Shown here: in pieces, positions 16,173 through 24,548 of the stretch | Layout of the letters: each line of letters opens with the position of its first letter | Position numbering within the stretch: the first letter of the stretch is position 1 | Assembly (NCBI GenBank): GCA_051650305.1 | Contig: JBOFIT010000013.1 | Location: 1 to 28,708, forward strand | DNA: 28,708 nt | Reading direction: 5' to 3' | Origin: JBOFDK01 sp051650305 | GTDB taxonomy: Bacteria; Bacillota; Clostridia; Lachnospirales; Cellulosilyticaceae | Notes under the pieces: model-generated | The model's input: only the letters and a program-made list of their open reading frames with translations | Databases searched by the model: none | What the model was told of the DNA's origin: nothing | Translations under genes and position numbers: made by a program

Positions 16173-19100
16173 TGGGATGGACAGTAGGTCAGCAGGCAGC
16201 CATCGATACACGTGATGCCAATGTACTGGTATCAGCAGCAGCAGGTTCGGGAAAGACAGCAGTCTTAACGGAACGTGTGTTTAGACGTGTAATGGGCAGT
16301 GAAGATGAAGCAGGCATTGATATCGATAGATTTTTGATTGTAACCTTTACAAGTGCAGCAGCACAAGAAATGAAAGAACGTATCGCAGATAAGCTGAGTG
16401 GTGCCATTGAGAAGCTTCAAGAAGAAGCGAAAAACGAAGGGGTAGTAGAGAAGATTACTTACCTAGAGAAGCAATTATCCCTTTTAGGGAAGGCGTCTAT
16501 CTCAACCATCCATGCATTTTGCTTGAAAACCATTAAAAACTACTTTAATCATCTAGATAGTGATCCAAATATGAAGGTAGGAGATGAATCAGAACTACAT
16601 TTGATGAAGCTTGATATACTTGAGGAAATCTTAGAGCAGCATTTCGAAAGTGAAGACAATGAAGATTTCTTAATGCTTGCCGATACCTACGGAAGTGTAC
16701 GAGGACTGGAACCACTAGTGGAGCTTATCCTAAAGGTGCATACCTTTTCTAAAAGTACGACTTTCCCCAATAAATGGTTAGATGAAATGGCAGAAGCACT
16801 GATGGAGAAAGACATGACCATTGGTGCAAGTAGATGGGACCAGATGCTACTTCAGGATATTCAGGAAGCATTGGCAGGCATCGTGAATCTGTATGATGAA
16901 GCTATACGTCTAACAAAAATGCCAGGTGGGCCAGCGCTTTATGAACCTGTACTCCAAGATGATGTTAAACAAATACAAGAAGCGTATGCCTTAGAAAAGA
17001 TAGAGATGCTAGAAGCTCTGCAAGACATTACATTTGGGCGCTTACCTACCAAGAAACAAGAGTGTACAGTAGTGCTCAAAGAACGTGTGAAAGGGTACCG
17101 TGAACTAGTAAAGGACATGATTGGCGAGCTCAAGTATAAAGCAAGTTTATTATGTGACCAAACATTAAGAGAAAAGACGTTAGAGTCAGGTAAACTGATG
17201 GTACTACTTGTAGCGTTAGTAAAAGAGTTTGACGCACGGTATCAGCTGGCAAAAAAAGAAAAAAACGTGGTAGATTACAGTGACTTAGAGCATATGTGTC
17301 TCCAGCTTTTCGTGACACAAAAAGTAGATGAAGAAGGCAATGTGGAGCTAGCCTATACAGAAGTAGCTAAAGAACTAGGTGATTTCTACGAAGAGATTTA
17401 CATTGATGAGTATCAAGATAGTAATATGGTTCAAGAAATGATTCTAGGAAGCATTGCCTTATCGAAAGATAAGGGTCCTACCCGTTTTATGGTAGGGGAT
17501 ATGAAGCAGAGTATTTATCGATTCAGACTTGCCAATCCACTTATCTTTGCAGATAAGTACAACCATTTTCAAAAGTACCAAGAAGTAGAGGCGCGTGAGG
17601 AAGGCAGTAGAGTAGACCTGTGCATTGACCTTTCCCAGAATTTTAGAAGTCGTGAAAATATACTGGCTACTACCAATGACCTGTTTGAACAAGTAATGGG
17701 TGAAACGGTGGGTGAGCTTACTTATGATGAGGATGCCAAATTAAAGGTAGGTAATCTCTATGATGCTGGCTTTACCGAAGAACTTTCGGAAGCTATCGCA
17801 CAAAAAGTAGAAGTCCATGTGATGGAACTAGGCGAAAAAGAAAGTAGCAATGAAGAAGAAAGTGCCCTAGATGATATGAAGGGGATTGAAGTAGAAGCGA
17901 AAATGGTAGCAGAACTTATCAGTAAGCTCCTAAAAGGTGAAGCCAATCCTTCAAAAGTCTTTGATAAAGACCTAGGGTGCTATAGACAAGTAGAGGCAAA
18001 AGACATCGTCATCTTACTACGCTCGGTAAAAGAAAAAGCTCAGATTTTTGAAGAGGCATTGCTTGAGAGAGGAATCGGTGCATATGCTGATGTAAGTGGT
18101 AACTTTTTTGAAAGCAATGAAGTACAGACTATGCTTGCAATGATGCAGATTATCGATAACCCAAGACAAGATATTCCACTACTCACTGTATTAAGATCAC
18201 CTATTGTACGTTTGGATTTTGACGAGATTTTACGTATTCGTAAGCATCAAGAAGATGTGGATTTCTATACTGCACTTCAAGGATATATCAATGAAGGGTT
18301 AGGGGATACAGTACTCACTGCATTTTATGAGAGTTTACTAGCGTATAGAGAAATGAGTACCTTATTGCCGCTAGAAGAATTAGTGAGCAAACTCTTAAGT
18401 GATACGGGGTATTACCGCTATGTAGCCATGCTTCCAGCTGGTGCGAAGAAAAAAGCTAACTTAAAAATGTTAAAAAAATATGCAGAAGACTATGAACGCA
18501 GTATAGGCGTAGGATTGTTTGGATTCTTGCAATACATGGGGCAACTAGAGAAGACCGGTGCCAATGTAAGTGAAGCAAAAATCGTAGGGGAGAGTGAGAA
18601 TCTCGTACGTATTATGACCATCCATAAAAGTAAAGGTTTAGAATTCCCTATTGTTTTTGTATGTAATACGGATAAGAAGTTCAATAATCAAGATTTGATG
18701 CAAAATGTCTTAATGCATCAAGAGCTAGGCTTCGGGCCGAAGTATGTAGATGAAGCAAAGCACGTGATGTATGAGACCATCCCTTTCCAAGCAATCAAAA
18801 GCAAAATTACACGTGAAAATATATCGGAAGAGGTGAGGGTACTTTATGTGGCCCTAACTCGTGCCAAGGAAAAGCTTTATATTACAGGAACAGTAAAAGA
18901 TATGGCAAGACAAGTGGAGAAGTGGGCACAGTTTGGTGTGAGAAGTACACAAGGCATTCTACCACTAGGACTACGTAAGACGCCGACTTATCTTAATTGG
19001 ATTGGGACAAGTCTTTTTGCCCATAAGGACTTTGAGAAGCTAAGAGATATGGCAGAGGTAACGTGTCAGTATCTGTTTGAAGGTAATGGTGATTGGGCGT

Positions 19101-19915
19101 TAGAAGTGTGGCAAAAAGAAGACTTGCAGATACAGGAGCAGCACCTAGAGGAGACAAAGCACCAAAGACAAAGTGCATTGGAAGAATGGGATGTAGAGGC
19201 TAGCTATAGTGAATGGAAAGATGTGATAGCAGCCCGTCTTAATTATCAGTACCCATATGAGAAAGCTACGACACTCCCAGTGAAGGTAGCTGTATCTGAA
19301 CTGAAGAAGAAAGAGCAAGTGGCACAGCTTGGGAAGTCTCCTTTCGAGAACACAGAAAAGAAAGAACCACTCTTCATCAAAGATGAGACGATGAAAGCTA
19401 CCACACGGGGAACACTTGTGCATAGTGTTTTAGAACAAGTGGACTTAGGAAAGTTGAAAACAGCAGAAGCCATTGAAGGGGAAATCTCAAGGCTTATAAG
19501 AGAAGGAAGACTAGACGAAGATGTGCGAAAAGTCATAAGCATCGAAAAGCTTGTAAGTGTGGCTAATAGTCCGATGCAGGAGCGTATGGAAGCTGCGAAG
19601 CATATATTTAAAGAAAAGGCGTTCGTGTATCTATTGCCAGCAAAAGAGGTAGATGAACAGTATCCAGAAGATGAATCCATGCTTATTCAAGGGATTGTAG
19701 ATACTTGCTTTATAGAAGATGACGGTATTGTTGTGGTCGATTATAAGACGGACTATGTAGATGAATCTCAAAAAGAAGCAAGTGTACACGCTATCAAAGA
19801 ACGCTACCGTATCCAGTTAGAACTTTACAGCAAGGCACTAGGAAGTATTATGAAAAAAGATGTGAAAGAAAACTGGCTTTATCTGTATCATATCGATGAA
19901 TGGATACAACTGTAG
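16172..19915 (+). CDS. addA: ATP-dependent helicase/nuclease subunit AddA
   Basis: The UvrD-like helicase and second nuclease of AddAB. The start is the ATG at 16172 (1247 aa), overlapping the addB stop by one base with AGGAAGGA upstream; an ATG at 16130 lies inside addB without a ribosome site. Motifs in order: Q motif around Gln8, Walker A AAAGSGKT (22-29), motif Ia TFTSAAAQEM, Walker B/motif II DEYQDSN (from 412), motif III MVGDMKQSIYRFR, motif IV SQNFRSRENI, motif V MTIHKSKGLEFP, motif VI LYVALTRAKEKL. The C-terminal nuclease has VVVDYKTDY with Asp1190 and Lys1192. All key residues are present, so both helicase and nuclease should be active. No terminator is evident after it; the next gene has its own sigma-D promoter. 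Confidence 0.97.
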   Translation: MGWTVGQQAAIDTRDANVLVSAAAGSGKTAVLTERVFRRVMGSEDEAGIDIDRFLIVTFTSAAAQEMKERIADKLSGAIEKLQEEAKNEGVVEKITYLEKQLSLLGKASISTIHAFCLKTIKNYFNHLDSDPNMKVGDESELHLMKLDILEEILEQHFESEDNEDFLMLADTYGSVRGLEPLVELILKVHTFSKSTTFPNKWLDEMAEALMEKDMTIGASRWDQMLLQDIQEALAGIVNLYDEAIRLTKMPGGPALYEPVLQDDVKQIQEAYALEKIEMLEALQDITFGRLPTKKQECTVVLKERVKGYRELVKDMIGELKYKASLLCDQTLREKTLESGKLMVLLVALVKEFDARYQLAKKEKNVVDYSDLEHMCLQLFVTQKVDEEGNVELAYTEVAKELGDFYEEIYIDEYQDSNMVQEMILGSIALSKDKGPTRFMVGDMKQSIYRFRLANPLIFADKYNHFQKYQEVEAREEGSRVDLCIDLSQNFRSRENILATTNDLFEQVMGETVGELTYDEDAKLKVGNLYDAGFTEELSEAIAQKVEVHVMELGEKESSNEEESALDDMKGIEVEAKMVAELISKLLKGEANPSKVFDKDLGCYRQVEAKDIVILLRSVKEKAQIFEEALLERGIGAYADVSGNFFESNEVQTMLAMMQIIDNPRQDIPLLTVLRSPIVRLDFDEILRIRKHQEDVDFYTALQGYINEGLGDTVLTAFYESLLAYREMSTLLPLEELVSKLLSDTGYYRYVAMLPAGAKKKANLKMLKKYAEDYERSIGVGLFGFLQYMGQLEKTGANVSEAKIVGESENLVRIMTIHKSKGLEFPIVFVCNTDKKFNNQDLMQNVLMHQELGFGPKYVDEAKHVMYETIPFQAIKSKITRENISEEVRVLYVALTRAKEKLYITGTVKDMARQVEKWAQFGVRSTQGILPLGLRKTPTYLNWIGTSLFAHKDFEKLRDMAEVTCQYLFEGNGDWALEVWQKEDLQIQEQHLEETKHQRQSALEEWDVEASYSEWKDVIAARLNYQYPYEKATTLPVKVAVSELKKKEQVAQLGKSPFENTEKKEPLFIKDETMKATTRGTLVHSVLEQVDLGKLKTAEAIEGEISRLIREGRLDEDVRKVISIEKLVSVANSPMQERMEAAKHIFKEKAFVYLLPAKEVDEQYPEDESMLIQGIVDTCFIEDDGIVVVDYKTDYVDESQKEASVHAIKERYRIQLELYSKALGSIMKKDVKENWLYLYHIDEWIQL

Positions 19916-19918
19916 ACA

Positions 19919-19945
19919 TAAAGTATATCTAAAAACTGCCGATAT
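19919..19945 (+). promoter_or_regulatory. Sigma-D/sigma-28 (motility) promoter for the chemoreceptor
   Basis: TAAA (19919-19922), exactly 15 bases, then GCCGATAT (19938-19945). This matches the B. subtilis sigma-D consensus TAAA-N15-GCCGATAT at all 12 positions. It begins 3 bases after the addA stop and is 38 bases before the chemoreceptor ATG. No sigma-A-like promoter is evident in the gap. Confidence 0.88.
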
Positions 19946-19983
19946 ATCTCATAAAGGAATGATAGACTAAAAGGAGACCAGCA

Positions 19984-21456
19984 ATGTCGGTAGAAAGAAG
20001 AGCACACAAAGTTAACTTGGCAATAGGGGTTATAATGAGTAGTATTATAGCTATTCAAGCACTGGTTACATTAGGAATAGCAGAAGGTATGAGTACACTT
20101 ATAGATGCAGCGGTTGTTGTAGGGGTGCTTTTAGGTGTTTATTGGATGCCTAAAATTTCAGAAGAAGCGAGAGGGGTACTACTTTGTGTATTACCAGCAA
20201 TTGCCCTGATAAGTATTATGGTTTTTGAGGAAGGGTTTATGTTAGAGACACATTATACCTTGTACTTAACAATTGTGATGATTGGGTTGTACTTTAATCA
20301 ACGGATGGTTGTTGTTTACGGCAGTATTTATAATGTAGTGTGGATTATTGCATATTGTATAAACCCACAGGCCCTTCTGGGAGAGATAAATCATCTAGGG
20401 GAGTTTTTACAGATTTTGGCGACCATAAATGCTATGTTTGTAATGATATATTGTCTAACACGATGGGGAAAAGCTCTCATTGAGGAGGCAGTAGAAAAAG
20501 AAAAGAAAGCAGCAAAGCTTAATGAACAACAAGAGAATGTACTAGGGCAAATCACAGAAGTAGAACATCTCATTCAAAAAGAAGCAGAAAAATTAAATGA
20601 ACATACAAAGAGTGGTATTCTAACGACAAACCATATTGGGCAAGCTATGGAAGAGATAGCTACAGGTGTAGGGTGCCAAGCGGATGGAATGATGATGATG
20701 AACCATCAAATGCAAGAAGTGGAAGCCTATGTGGAACGTACGACACAAATTACAGAAAATGTAGCAGAGCAGACGGGGCATCTCGAGCAGGCAATGGAAA
20801 GAAGTCGTAGGCAAATGAGTGAAATGGCACGCCAGATGGAACTTATTCGTGGGGCAGTAAGTACATCAAATGATACAGTCACAGTATTAGGTGAACAGCT
20901 AGAAGCTATTACAAAGATGCTTTTAAGTATCCATCATATTGCAGAACAATCCAACTTACTGGCACTTAATGCAGCTATAGAGGCATCCAGAGCAGGAGAA
21001 GCAGGTAGAGGATTTGCAGTTGTTGCAGGTGAGATTCGCCATCTATCTGAAGATAGTAAGAAGATGGTAGAAGGCATTAGAGAAGTATTGAGAGAAATTC
21101 ACCATAAAGCAAAGGCAGCTATAGAAGCAGCTGGAGTGGGAAATGAAGCCACGGAAGCAGGTATGGATACGATTTTAAAGCTAGCAAAGGACTTTGAAGT
21201 ACTTGCACAGATCAGTGCGGATAATAAAGAAGGCATTTCTCAGGAAGTAGCAATTATGGATGAGCTCAGACGTATCTTTAAAAAGATGCAAGAAAGCATA
21301 GAAGAGAGTGTAAGTATTGCAGAGGAGCATACGGCGGTTACAGAAGAAGTGAATGCAAATGTCCAAAAGCAATTAGAGGATATGGTAAAACTGGGGGAAC
21401 AAACAGATGAATTAAGTACATTGGCTCAAAAACTACACGCCATATGTAACGGATAA
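19984..21456 (+). CDS. Methyl-accepting chemotaxis protein with multi-helix membrane sensor
   Basis: 490 aa, ribosome site AAAGGAG. The N-terminal third (about 12-160) is nearly all hydrophobic, with five or six membrane helices joined by very short loops. There is therefore no large external ligand domain; the receptor may sense membrane state, a lipophilic cue or a partner protein. A charged linker (EEAVEKEKKAAKLNEQQ) leads to the cytoplasmic coiled-coil signalling domain (about 200-490). The CheA/CheW-binding hairpin tip is intact near 318-358 (EQSNLLALNAAIEASRAGEA, then GRGFAVVAGEIRHLS). I see no clear HAMP domain and no C-terminal CheR-tether pentapeptide. The sigma-D promoter ties it to flagellar gene expression. 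The gene is monocistronic and ends at a two-way terminator. Confidence 0.93.
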   Translation: MSVERRAHKVNLAIGVIMSSIIAIQALVTLGIAEGMSTLIDAAVVVGVLLGVYWMPKISEEARGVLLCVLPAIALISIMVFEEGFMLETHYTLYLTIVMIGLYFNQRMVVVYGSIYNVVWIIAYCINPQALLGEINHLGEFLQILATINAMFVMIYCLTRWGKALIEEAVEKEKKAAKLNEQQENVLGQITEVEHLIQKEAEKLNEHTKSGILTTNHIGQAMEEIATGVGCQADGMMMMNHQMQEVEAYVERTTQITENVAEQTGHLEQAMERSRRQMSEMARQMELIRGAVSTSNDTVTVLGEQLEAITKMLLSIHHIAEQSNLLALNAAIEASRAGEAGRGFAVVAGEIRHLSEDSKKMVEGIREVLREIHHKAKAAIEAAGVGNEATEAGMDTILKLAKDFEVLAQISADNKEGISQEVAIMDELRRIFKKMQESIEESVSIAEEHTAVTEEVNANVQKQLEDMVKLGEQTDELSTLAQKLHAICNG

Positions 21457-21462
21457 AACTAC

Positions 21463-21495
21463 AAAAAAAGTAGGCATATTGTGCCTACTTTTTTT
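21463..21495. terminator. Two-way terminator between the chemoreceptor and htpG
   Basis: A7-GTAGGCA (21463-21476), loop TATTG, TGCCTAC-T7 (21482-21495). It is a perfect 14-bp symmetrical stem with A- and T-runs, so it works for both converging genes. Confidence 0.92.
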
Positions 21496-21516
21496 GCTCT
21501 TTGAAGTTATAAGATA

Positions 21517-23361
21517 TTAGTTGCTTTCCACAAGCTTAAGCATAAGTTCGTTGTTACGAACTAAGAATGCTTGCATTGCTTCGGGGCTAAGTGTTTGATT
21601 AGAAAGAAGTGCTAAGTCATAAAGGTGATTACAAAGCATTTCTTTTGTAGATGCATCCAAGTCTTTAGCCACAAGTGTTGTGATAAGTGGATGGTTCTGG
21701 TTAAGGACAAGCGTTGCTTCTGAAGGTGGAAGTGCACTAGGGTCCATACCATACATCTTCATCATTTCTTGCATACGACGTGCTTCTTCAGATACAAGAA
21801 GCATGGATGCTACGTTTTTAGACTTAAGGTTTTGTACAGAAATCTTAAGTGCTTCTTTATTTAAAACCGCATTAAAGAGGTTTGTGATTTTTGTTTCATG
21901 GTCTGTATCGATAGCTTCGTTCTTAAGTGCACTTGATAAGTCTGAATCGATACGCATAAACTTGACGTCACTGTTTTCAGCTTCTACATGAGACATAAAA
22001 GGACTATCAATAGGATGTGGTAAATACACTGCTAGAAGTCCGTTTTCTTTAAACATATTAATGTACTGTGCTTGTTGAACCTCGTCTGAGATATAAACCA
22101 CTTTGTTTTCAAGTGTTTCTTTGGTCTTTTCTAAGTAGTCAGGAAGTGTGATATAGTCCTCATCAGTTGTCTTATAGAGGATATGATCCTTCATTTTGGT
22201 GAAGAATTTCTGTTCTCTTAGGCAACCATACTTGATAAATGGTGCGATAGAATCCCAAAACTTCTTGTAATTCTCTGTATCGTTTTTAGAAAGAGAAGTG
22301 AGTTTGTCAGCTACTTTTTTGATGATGTAGTCAGAGATTTTTTGGACGAAGCCATCGTTTTGAAGGAAGCTTCTAGAAACGTTAAGTGGAATATCAGGAC
22401 AGTCAATGACACCTTTTAGAAGAAGTAAAAACTCTGGGATTACTTCTTTGATATTATCAGCTACGAATACTTGGTTGTTGTAAAGCTTGATTTTACCTTC
22501 TACGACTTCGAAGTCATTTTTGAGTTTAGGGAAGTAGAGGATACCTTTTAATCTGAAAGGATAATCCATATTCAGATGAATCCAGAAGAGTGGCTCATTA
22601 AAGTCCATGAAAGTTTTTTGATAGAAAGACTTATAAGCTTCTTCAGTACACTCAGAAGGTTTCTTGATATAAAGAGGTGTCGTATCGTTAATTGGTGTAG
22701 GTTCAGCGTCAGCAGCATCTTCGGTTGTTTCTTTAGAAGCATCTACTACATAGATTGGTACAGGCATAAAGTTACAGTATTTCTCTACAATGCCAGTAAG
22801 TGTGCTGTAGTTTAAGAATGATTTACAATCATCAGTGATGTGTAGAATGATATCTGTACCACGGCTTGTGCGTGTGCCAGAAGTTAATTCATAAGTAGTA
22901 CCGCCATCACACTGCCAAAGGACAGCTGGAGCATCTTGATAGGATTTTGTGTGGATCTCCACTTGGTCAGCTACCATGAAACTAGAGTAGAAGCCTAGTC
23001 CGAAGTGACCGATGATTTGGTCATCATCCATCTTATCTTTATATTTGTTTAAAAAGTCTTCAGCACCAGAAAAAGCAATTTGAGTAATGTATTTTTCGAT
23101 TTCCTCTTCAGTCATACCAATTCCGTTATCAGAGATGGTAAGTGTTTGTGCTTTTTCGTCAGCTGTTACTGTGATTTGGAAAGTTTCTTCAGTACTGCAA
23201 GATGCTTCCCCCATATCACAAAGCTTTTTGAATTTTAAAATGGCATCTGATGCATTAGAGATAAGTTCGCGGACAAAAATATCATGGTCAGAGTAAAGCC
23301 ATTTTTTAATAATAGGAAAAATGTTTTCGCTATGAATTGATAAATTACCTTGTTTAGACAT
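21517..23361 (-). CDS. htpG: Molecular chaperone HtpG (Hsp90 family)
   Basis: A cytoplasmic ATP-dependent chaperone dimer. The start is the ATG at complement 23359-23361 (614 aa), preceded by AAGGAGTG. The frame stays open for 88 more codons upstream, but that part covers the promoter and ribosome site. N-terminal ATPase motifs: ELISNASDAI (Glu32 catalytic, Asn36 and Asp39), DNGIGMT (78-84) and GHFGLGFYSSF (118-128). The middle domain has EPLFWIHLNMDYPF, FPK, and the Arg of PLNVSRSFLQND that contacts the ATP phosphate. The C-terminal dimerisation domain is complete (RMQEMMKMYG through LMLKLVESN). There is no MEEVD tail, as is normal in bacteria. No CIRCE element is visible upstream, so HrcA control is unlikely. 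Confidence 0.96.
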   Translation of the reverse strand: MSKQGNLSIHSENIFPIIKKWLYSDHDIFVRELISNASDAILKFKKLCDMGEASCSTEETFQITVTADEKAQTLTISDNGIGMTEEEIEKYITQIAFSGAEDFLNKYKDKMDDDQIIGHFGLGFYSSFMVADQVEIHTKSYQDAPAVLWQCDGGTTYELTSGTRTSRGTDIILHITDDCKSFLNYSTLTGIVEKYCNFMPVPIYVVDASKETTEDAADAEPTPINDTTPLYIKKPSECTEEAYKSFYQKTFMDFNEPLFWIHLNMDYPFRLKGILYFPKLKNDFEVVEGKIKLYNNQVFVADNIKEVIPEFLLLLKGVIDCPDIPLNVSRSFLQNDGFVQKISDYIIKKVADKLTSLSKNDTENYKKFWDSIAPFIKYGCLREQKFFTKMKDHILYKTTDEDYITLPDYLEKTKETLENKVVYISDEVQQAQYINMFKENGLLAVYLPHPIDSPFMSHVEAENSDVKFMRIDSDLSSALKNEAIDTDHETKITNLFNAVLNKEALKISVQNLKSKNVASMLLVSEEARRMQEMMKMYGMDPSALPPSEATLVLNQNHPLITTLVAKDLDASTKEMLCNHLYDLALLSNQTLSPEAMQAFLVRNNELMLKLVESN

Positions 23362-23394
23362 TGAAATCACTCCTTTTATAAATATAACACTCTT

Positions 23395-23424
23395 ATCATA
23401 ATACGAGAGAAAACACCTTGTCAA
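23395..23424 (-). promoter_or_regulatory. htpG promoter
   Basis: On the minus strand TTGACA (complement 23419-23424) is followed by TATGAT at 18 bases (complement 23395-23400); an overlapping TATTAT sits at 15 bases. It is 34 bases upstream of the htpG start. Confidence 0.65.
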
Positions 23425-23543
23425 TATATCCAGAAATGCCCAAAAACCATAAAGAGGGTTAACTTTATATGAGGAAAAAAGAATTAAAAGATGGGAAAAA
23501 TTAGCTGTAATAATAATAAGACATTCAGGGTAAATTATGACTA

Positions 23544-23608
23544 TAACCAGCAAACAAAACCAGCTGGTTAGTATCAAAAGAGTAGCTTCAGGGTTTATTC
23601 TTTTGATA
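23544..23608 (+). promoter_or_regulatory. Two tandem hairpins in the SASP leader
   Basis: Hairpin 1: TAACCAGC (23544-23551) and GCTGGTTA (23563-23570), 8 bp, 11-base loop. Hairpin 2 starts one base later: TATCAAAAGA (23572-23581) and TCTTTTGATA (23599-23608), 10 bp, 17-base loop. Neither is followed by a T-run. The ribosome site begins about 15 bases after hairpin 2. They could stabilise the mRNA or control its translation. I could not find a clear sigma-G promoter (GHATR/CATWHTA type) in the gap 23362-23638, which holds nothing else apart from the htpG promoter. Confidence 0.5.
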
Positions 23609-23638
23609 ACATCAACCAAACTCAAGGAGGAAACTCAC

Positions 23639-23809
23639 ATGAAAAACGCAGGTTTAGAAAGTATGAAACAAGAAGTAGCTTCAGAACTTGGTGTACCTTT
23701 AAAACAAGGATACAATGGAGATCTTACAGCTAAACAAGTAGGTTCAGTTGGTGGAGAAATGGTAAAACGTATGATCAAAGCTCAAGAAGCTCAAATGGGT
23801 GGAAAATAA
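23639..23809 (+). CDS. Small acid-soluble spore protein, alpha/beta type
   Basis: SASPs coat DNA in the dormant spore, shift it towards an A-like form and protect it from UV and heat; they are degraded by the GPR protease at germination. This one is 56 aa from the ATG at 23639 with AAGGAGG upstream. It carries both family blocks: MKQEVASELGV (contains the GPR-type cleavage site) and VGSVGGEMVKRMIKAQEAQMGG (DNA-binding helix). The N-terminus before the first block is only about 8 residues, on the short side. Its presence shows the organism makes endospores. An in-frame extension upstream would have to translate the two leader hairpins and has no ribosome site. Confidence 0.93.
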   Translation: MKNAGLESMKQEVASELGVPLKQGYNGDLTAKQVGSVGGEMVKRMIKAQEAQMGGK

Positions 23810-23833
23810 TCCAATCCAGAAAAGGTAATACGG

Positions 23834-23867
23834 AAAAAGGAGTAGGCATAAAACCTACTCCTTTTTT
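23834..23867. terminator. Two-way terminator after SASP and the truA operon
   Basis: A5-GGAGTAGG (23834-23846), loop CATAAAA, CCTACTCC-T7 (23854-23868). It is a perfect 13-bp stem. On the minus strand the TAG stop of the small membrane protein (complement 23855-23857) lies inside the stem. Confidence 0.9.
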
Positions 23868-24037
23868 TCGCGTTGTTTTTTGAAAGTATACCAAAGGCCT
23901 AGCACACAGAGCAACATAGCAATGAGAGATAAGATGCTCATGAGCATATGCTTTAATATAAAAATAGATAAGAAAAGATGGATAAGTGTCATTAAAAATA
24001 AAAGGAAAAAACTTAGTTGTAACTTTCCGTAGTTCAA
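23855..24037 (-). CDS. Small two-helix membrane protein of unknown function, 60 aa
   Basis: It starts with TTG (complement 24035-24037) behind AAAGGGGG at 6 bases, a stronger ribosome site than most here, which is why I accept the rare start. The product is two hydrophobic helices (about 8-27 and 32-50) with a short turn and a basic C-terminal tail (KKQREKKE), so both ends should face the cytoplasm. No family is recognised. It lies 17 bases after the upstream gene on the same strand and ends in the shared terminator, so it is probably the last gene of the truA operon. Confidence 0.6.
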   Translation of the reverse strand: MNYGKLQLSFFLLFLMTLIHLFLSIFILKHMLMSILSLIAMLLCVLGLWYTFKKQREKKE

Positions 24038-24054
24038 GGTAAAGCCCCCTTTAA

Positions 24055-24522
24055 TTATAAAAATGCGTACTTAAACAAAAATTGTTTGATGCGTTCATCC
24101 CAGAGTGTATCAGGTGTTTTATCTAATGTGAAGTTTTTATAAGCGACTCCCGTTGTACAAGTGATAGTACCCTCTTTAAAAATGAGATTGATAAAGCAAG
24201 TATCAATATCTGCTGATAAATCATGAGCTTTTTTTTGAGAGAGGGATAAGATAATCTTGAAGTAAGATGGTGACTTATCGCCTAAAATAAGCTGGTAAAT
24301 ATAAGGTCGTGCTTCGCGCCATGTAATATAGGTAGAAAGTTCTGCTGGCGGAGTAGGTAAATCTTCAATGGAAGAAAAGAAATCTTTGTTGCGAGTGCCA
24401 TCAACGATGGTTTTAAAAGATGTATGAATAAGTGCTTCTCTAAGCTCGAAGTTATCAAAGAGCTCAGACTTTAGGAGCTTATTCATAAAGAGCTTTCTTT
24501 GTGCAATTGTATAAAGTTCCAA
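24055..24522 (-). CDS. Conserved cytoplasmic protein of unknown function (possibly DUF5721-like)
   Basis: 155 aa, starting with TTG (complement 24520-24522) behind AGGAGG (complement 24531-24536) at 8 bases. No signal peptide or membrane segment. The visible pattern is a helical N-terminus (AQRKLFMNKLLKSELFDNFELREA), a region with a W-R-E-x-R-P-Y-I-Y-Q-L-I motif near the middle, and a beta-rich end (YFKIILSLS, CFINLIFKEGTITCTTGVAYKNFTLDK, then W-x-x-x-I-K-x-F-L). This resembles, from memory, a family seen mainly in Lachnospiraceae and relatives (DUF5721). The name is tentative and no function is known to me. It sits 26 bases after truA and 17 bases before the small membrane protein. Confidence 0.7.
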   Translation of the reverse strand: MELYTIAQRKLFMNKLLKSELFDNFELREALIHTSFKTIVDGTRNKDFFSSIEDLPTPPAELSTYITWREARPYIYQLILGDKSPSYFKIILSLSQKKAHDLSADIDTCFINLIFKEGTITCTTGVAYKNFTLDKTPDTLWDERIKQFLFKYAFL

Positions 24523-24548
24523 AAGGGGTTCCTCCTGTTAATCATAAA

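Noticed and set aside
23362..23425. CIRCE-type heat-shock operator before htpG
   Set aside because: No TTAGCACTC-N9-GAGTGCTAA-like repeat is present.
23362..23625. In-frame N-terminal extension of htpG by 88 codons with hydrophobic segments
   Set aside because: It covers the htpG ribosome site and promoter, and the ATG at complement 23359-23361 gives the normal HtpG N-terminus.
23537..23638. 34-codon upstream extension of the SASP gene
   Set aside because: It has no ribosome site and consists of the two leader hairpins; the ATG at 23639 has AAGGAGG and gives a normal SASP length.
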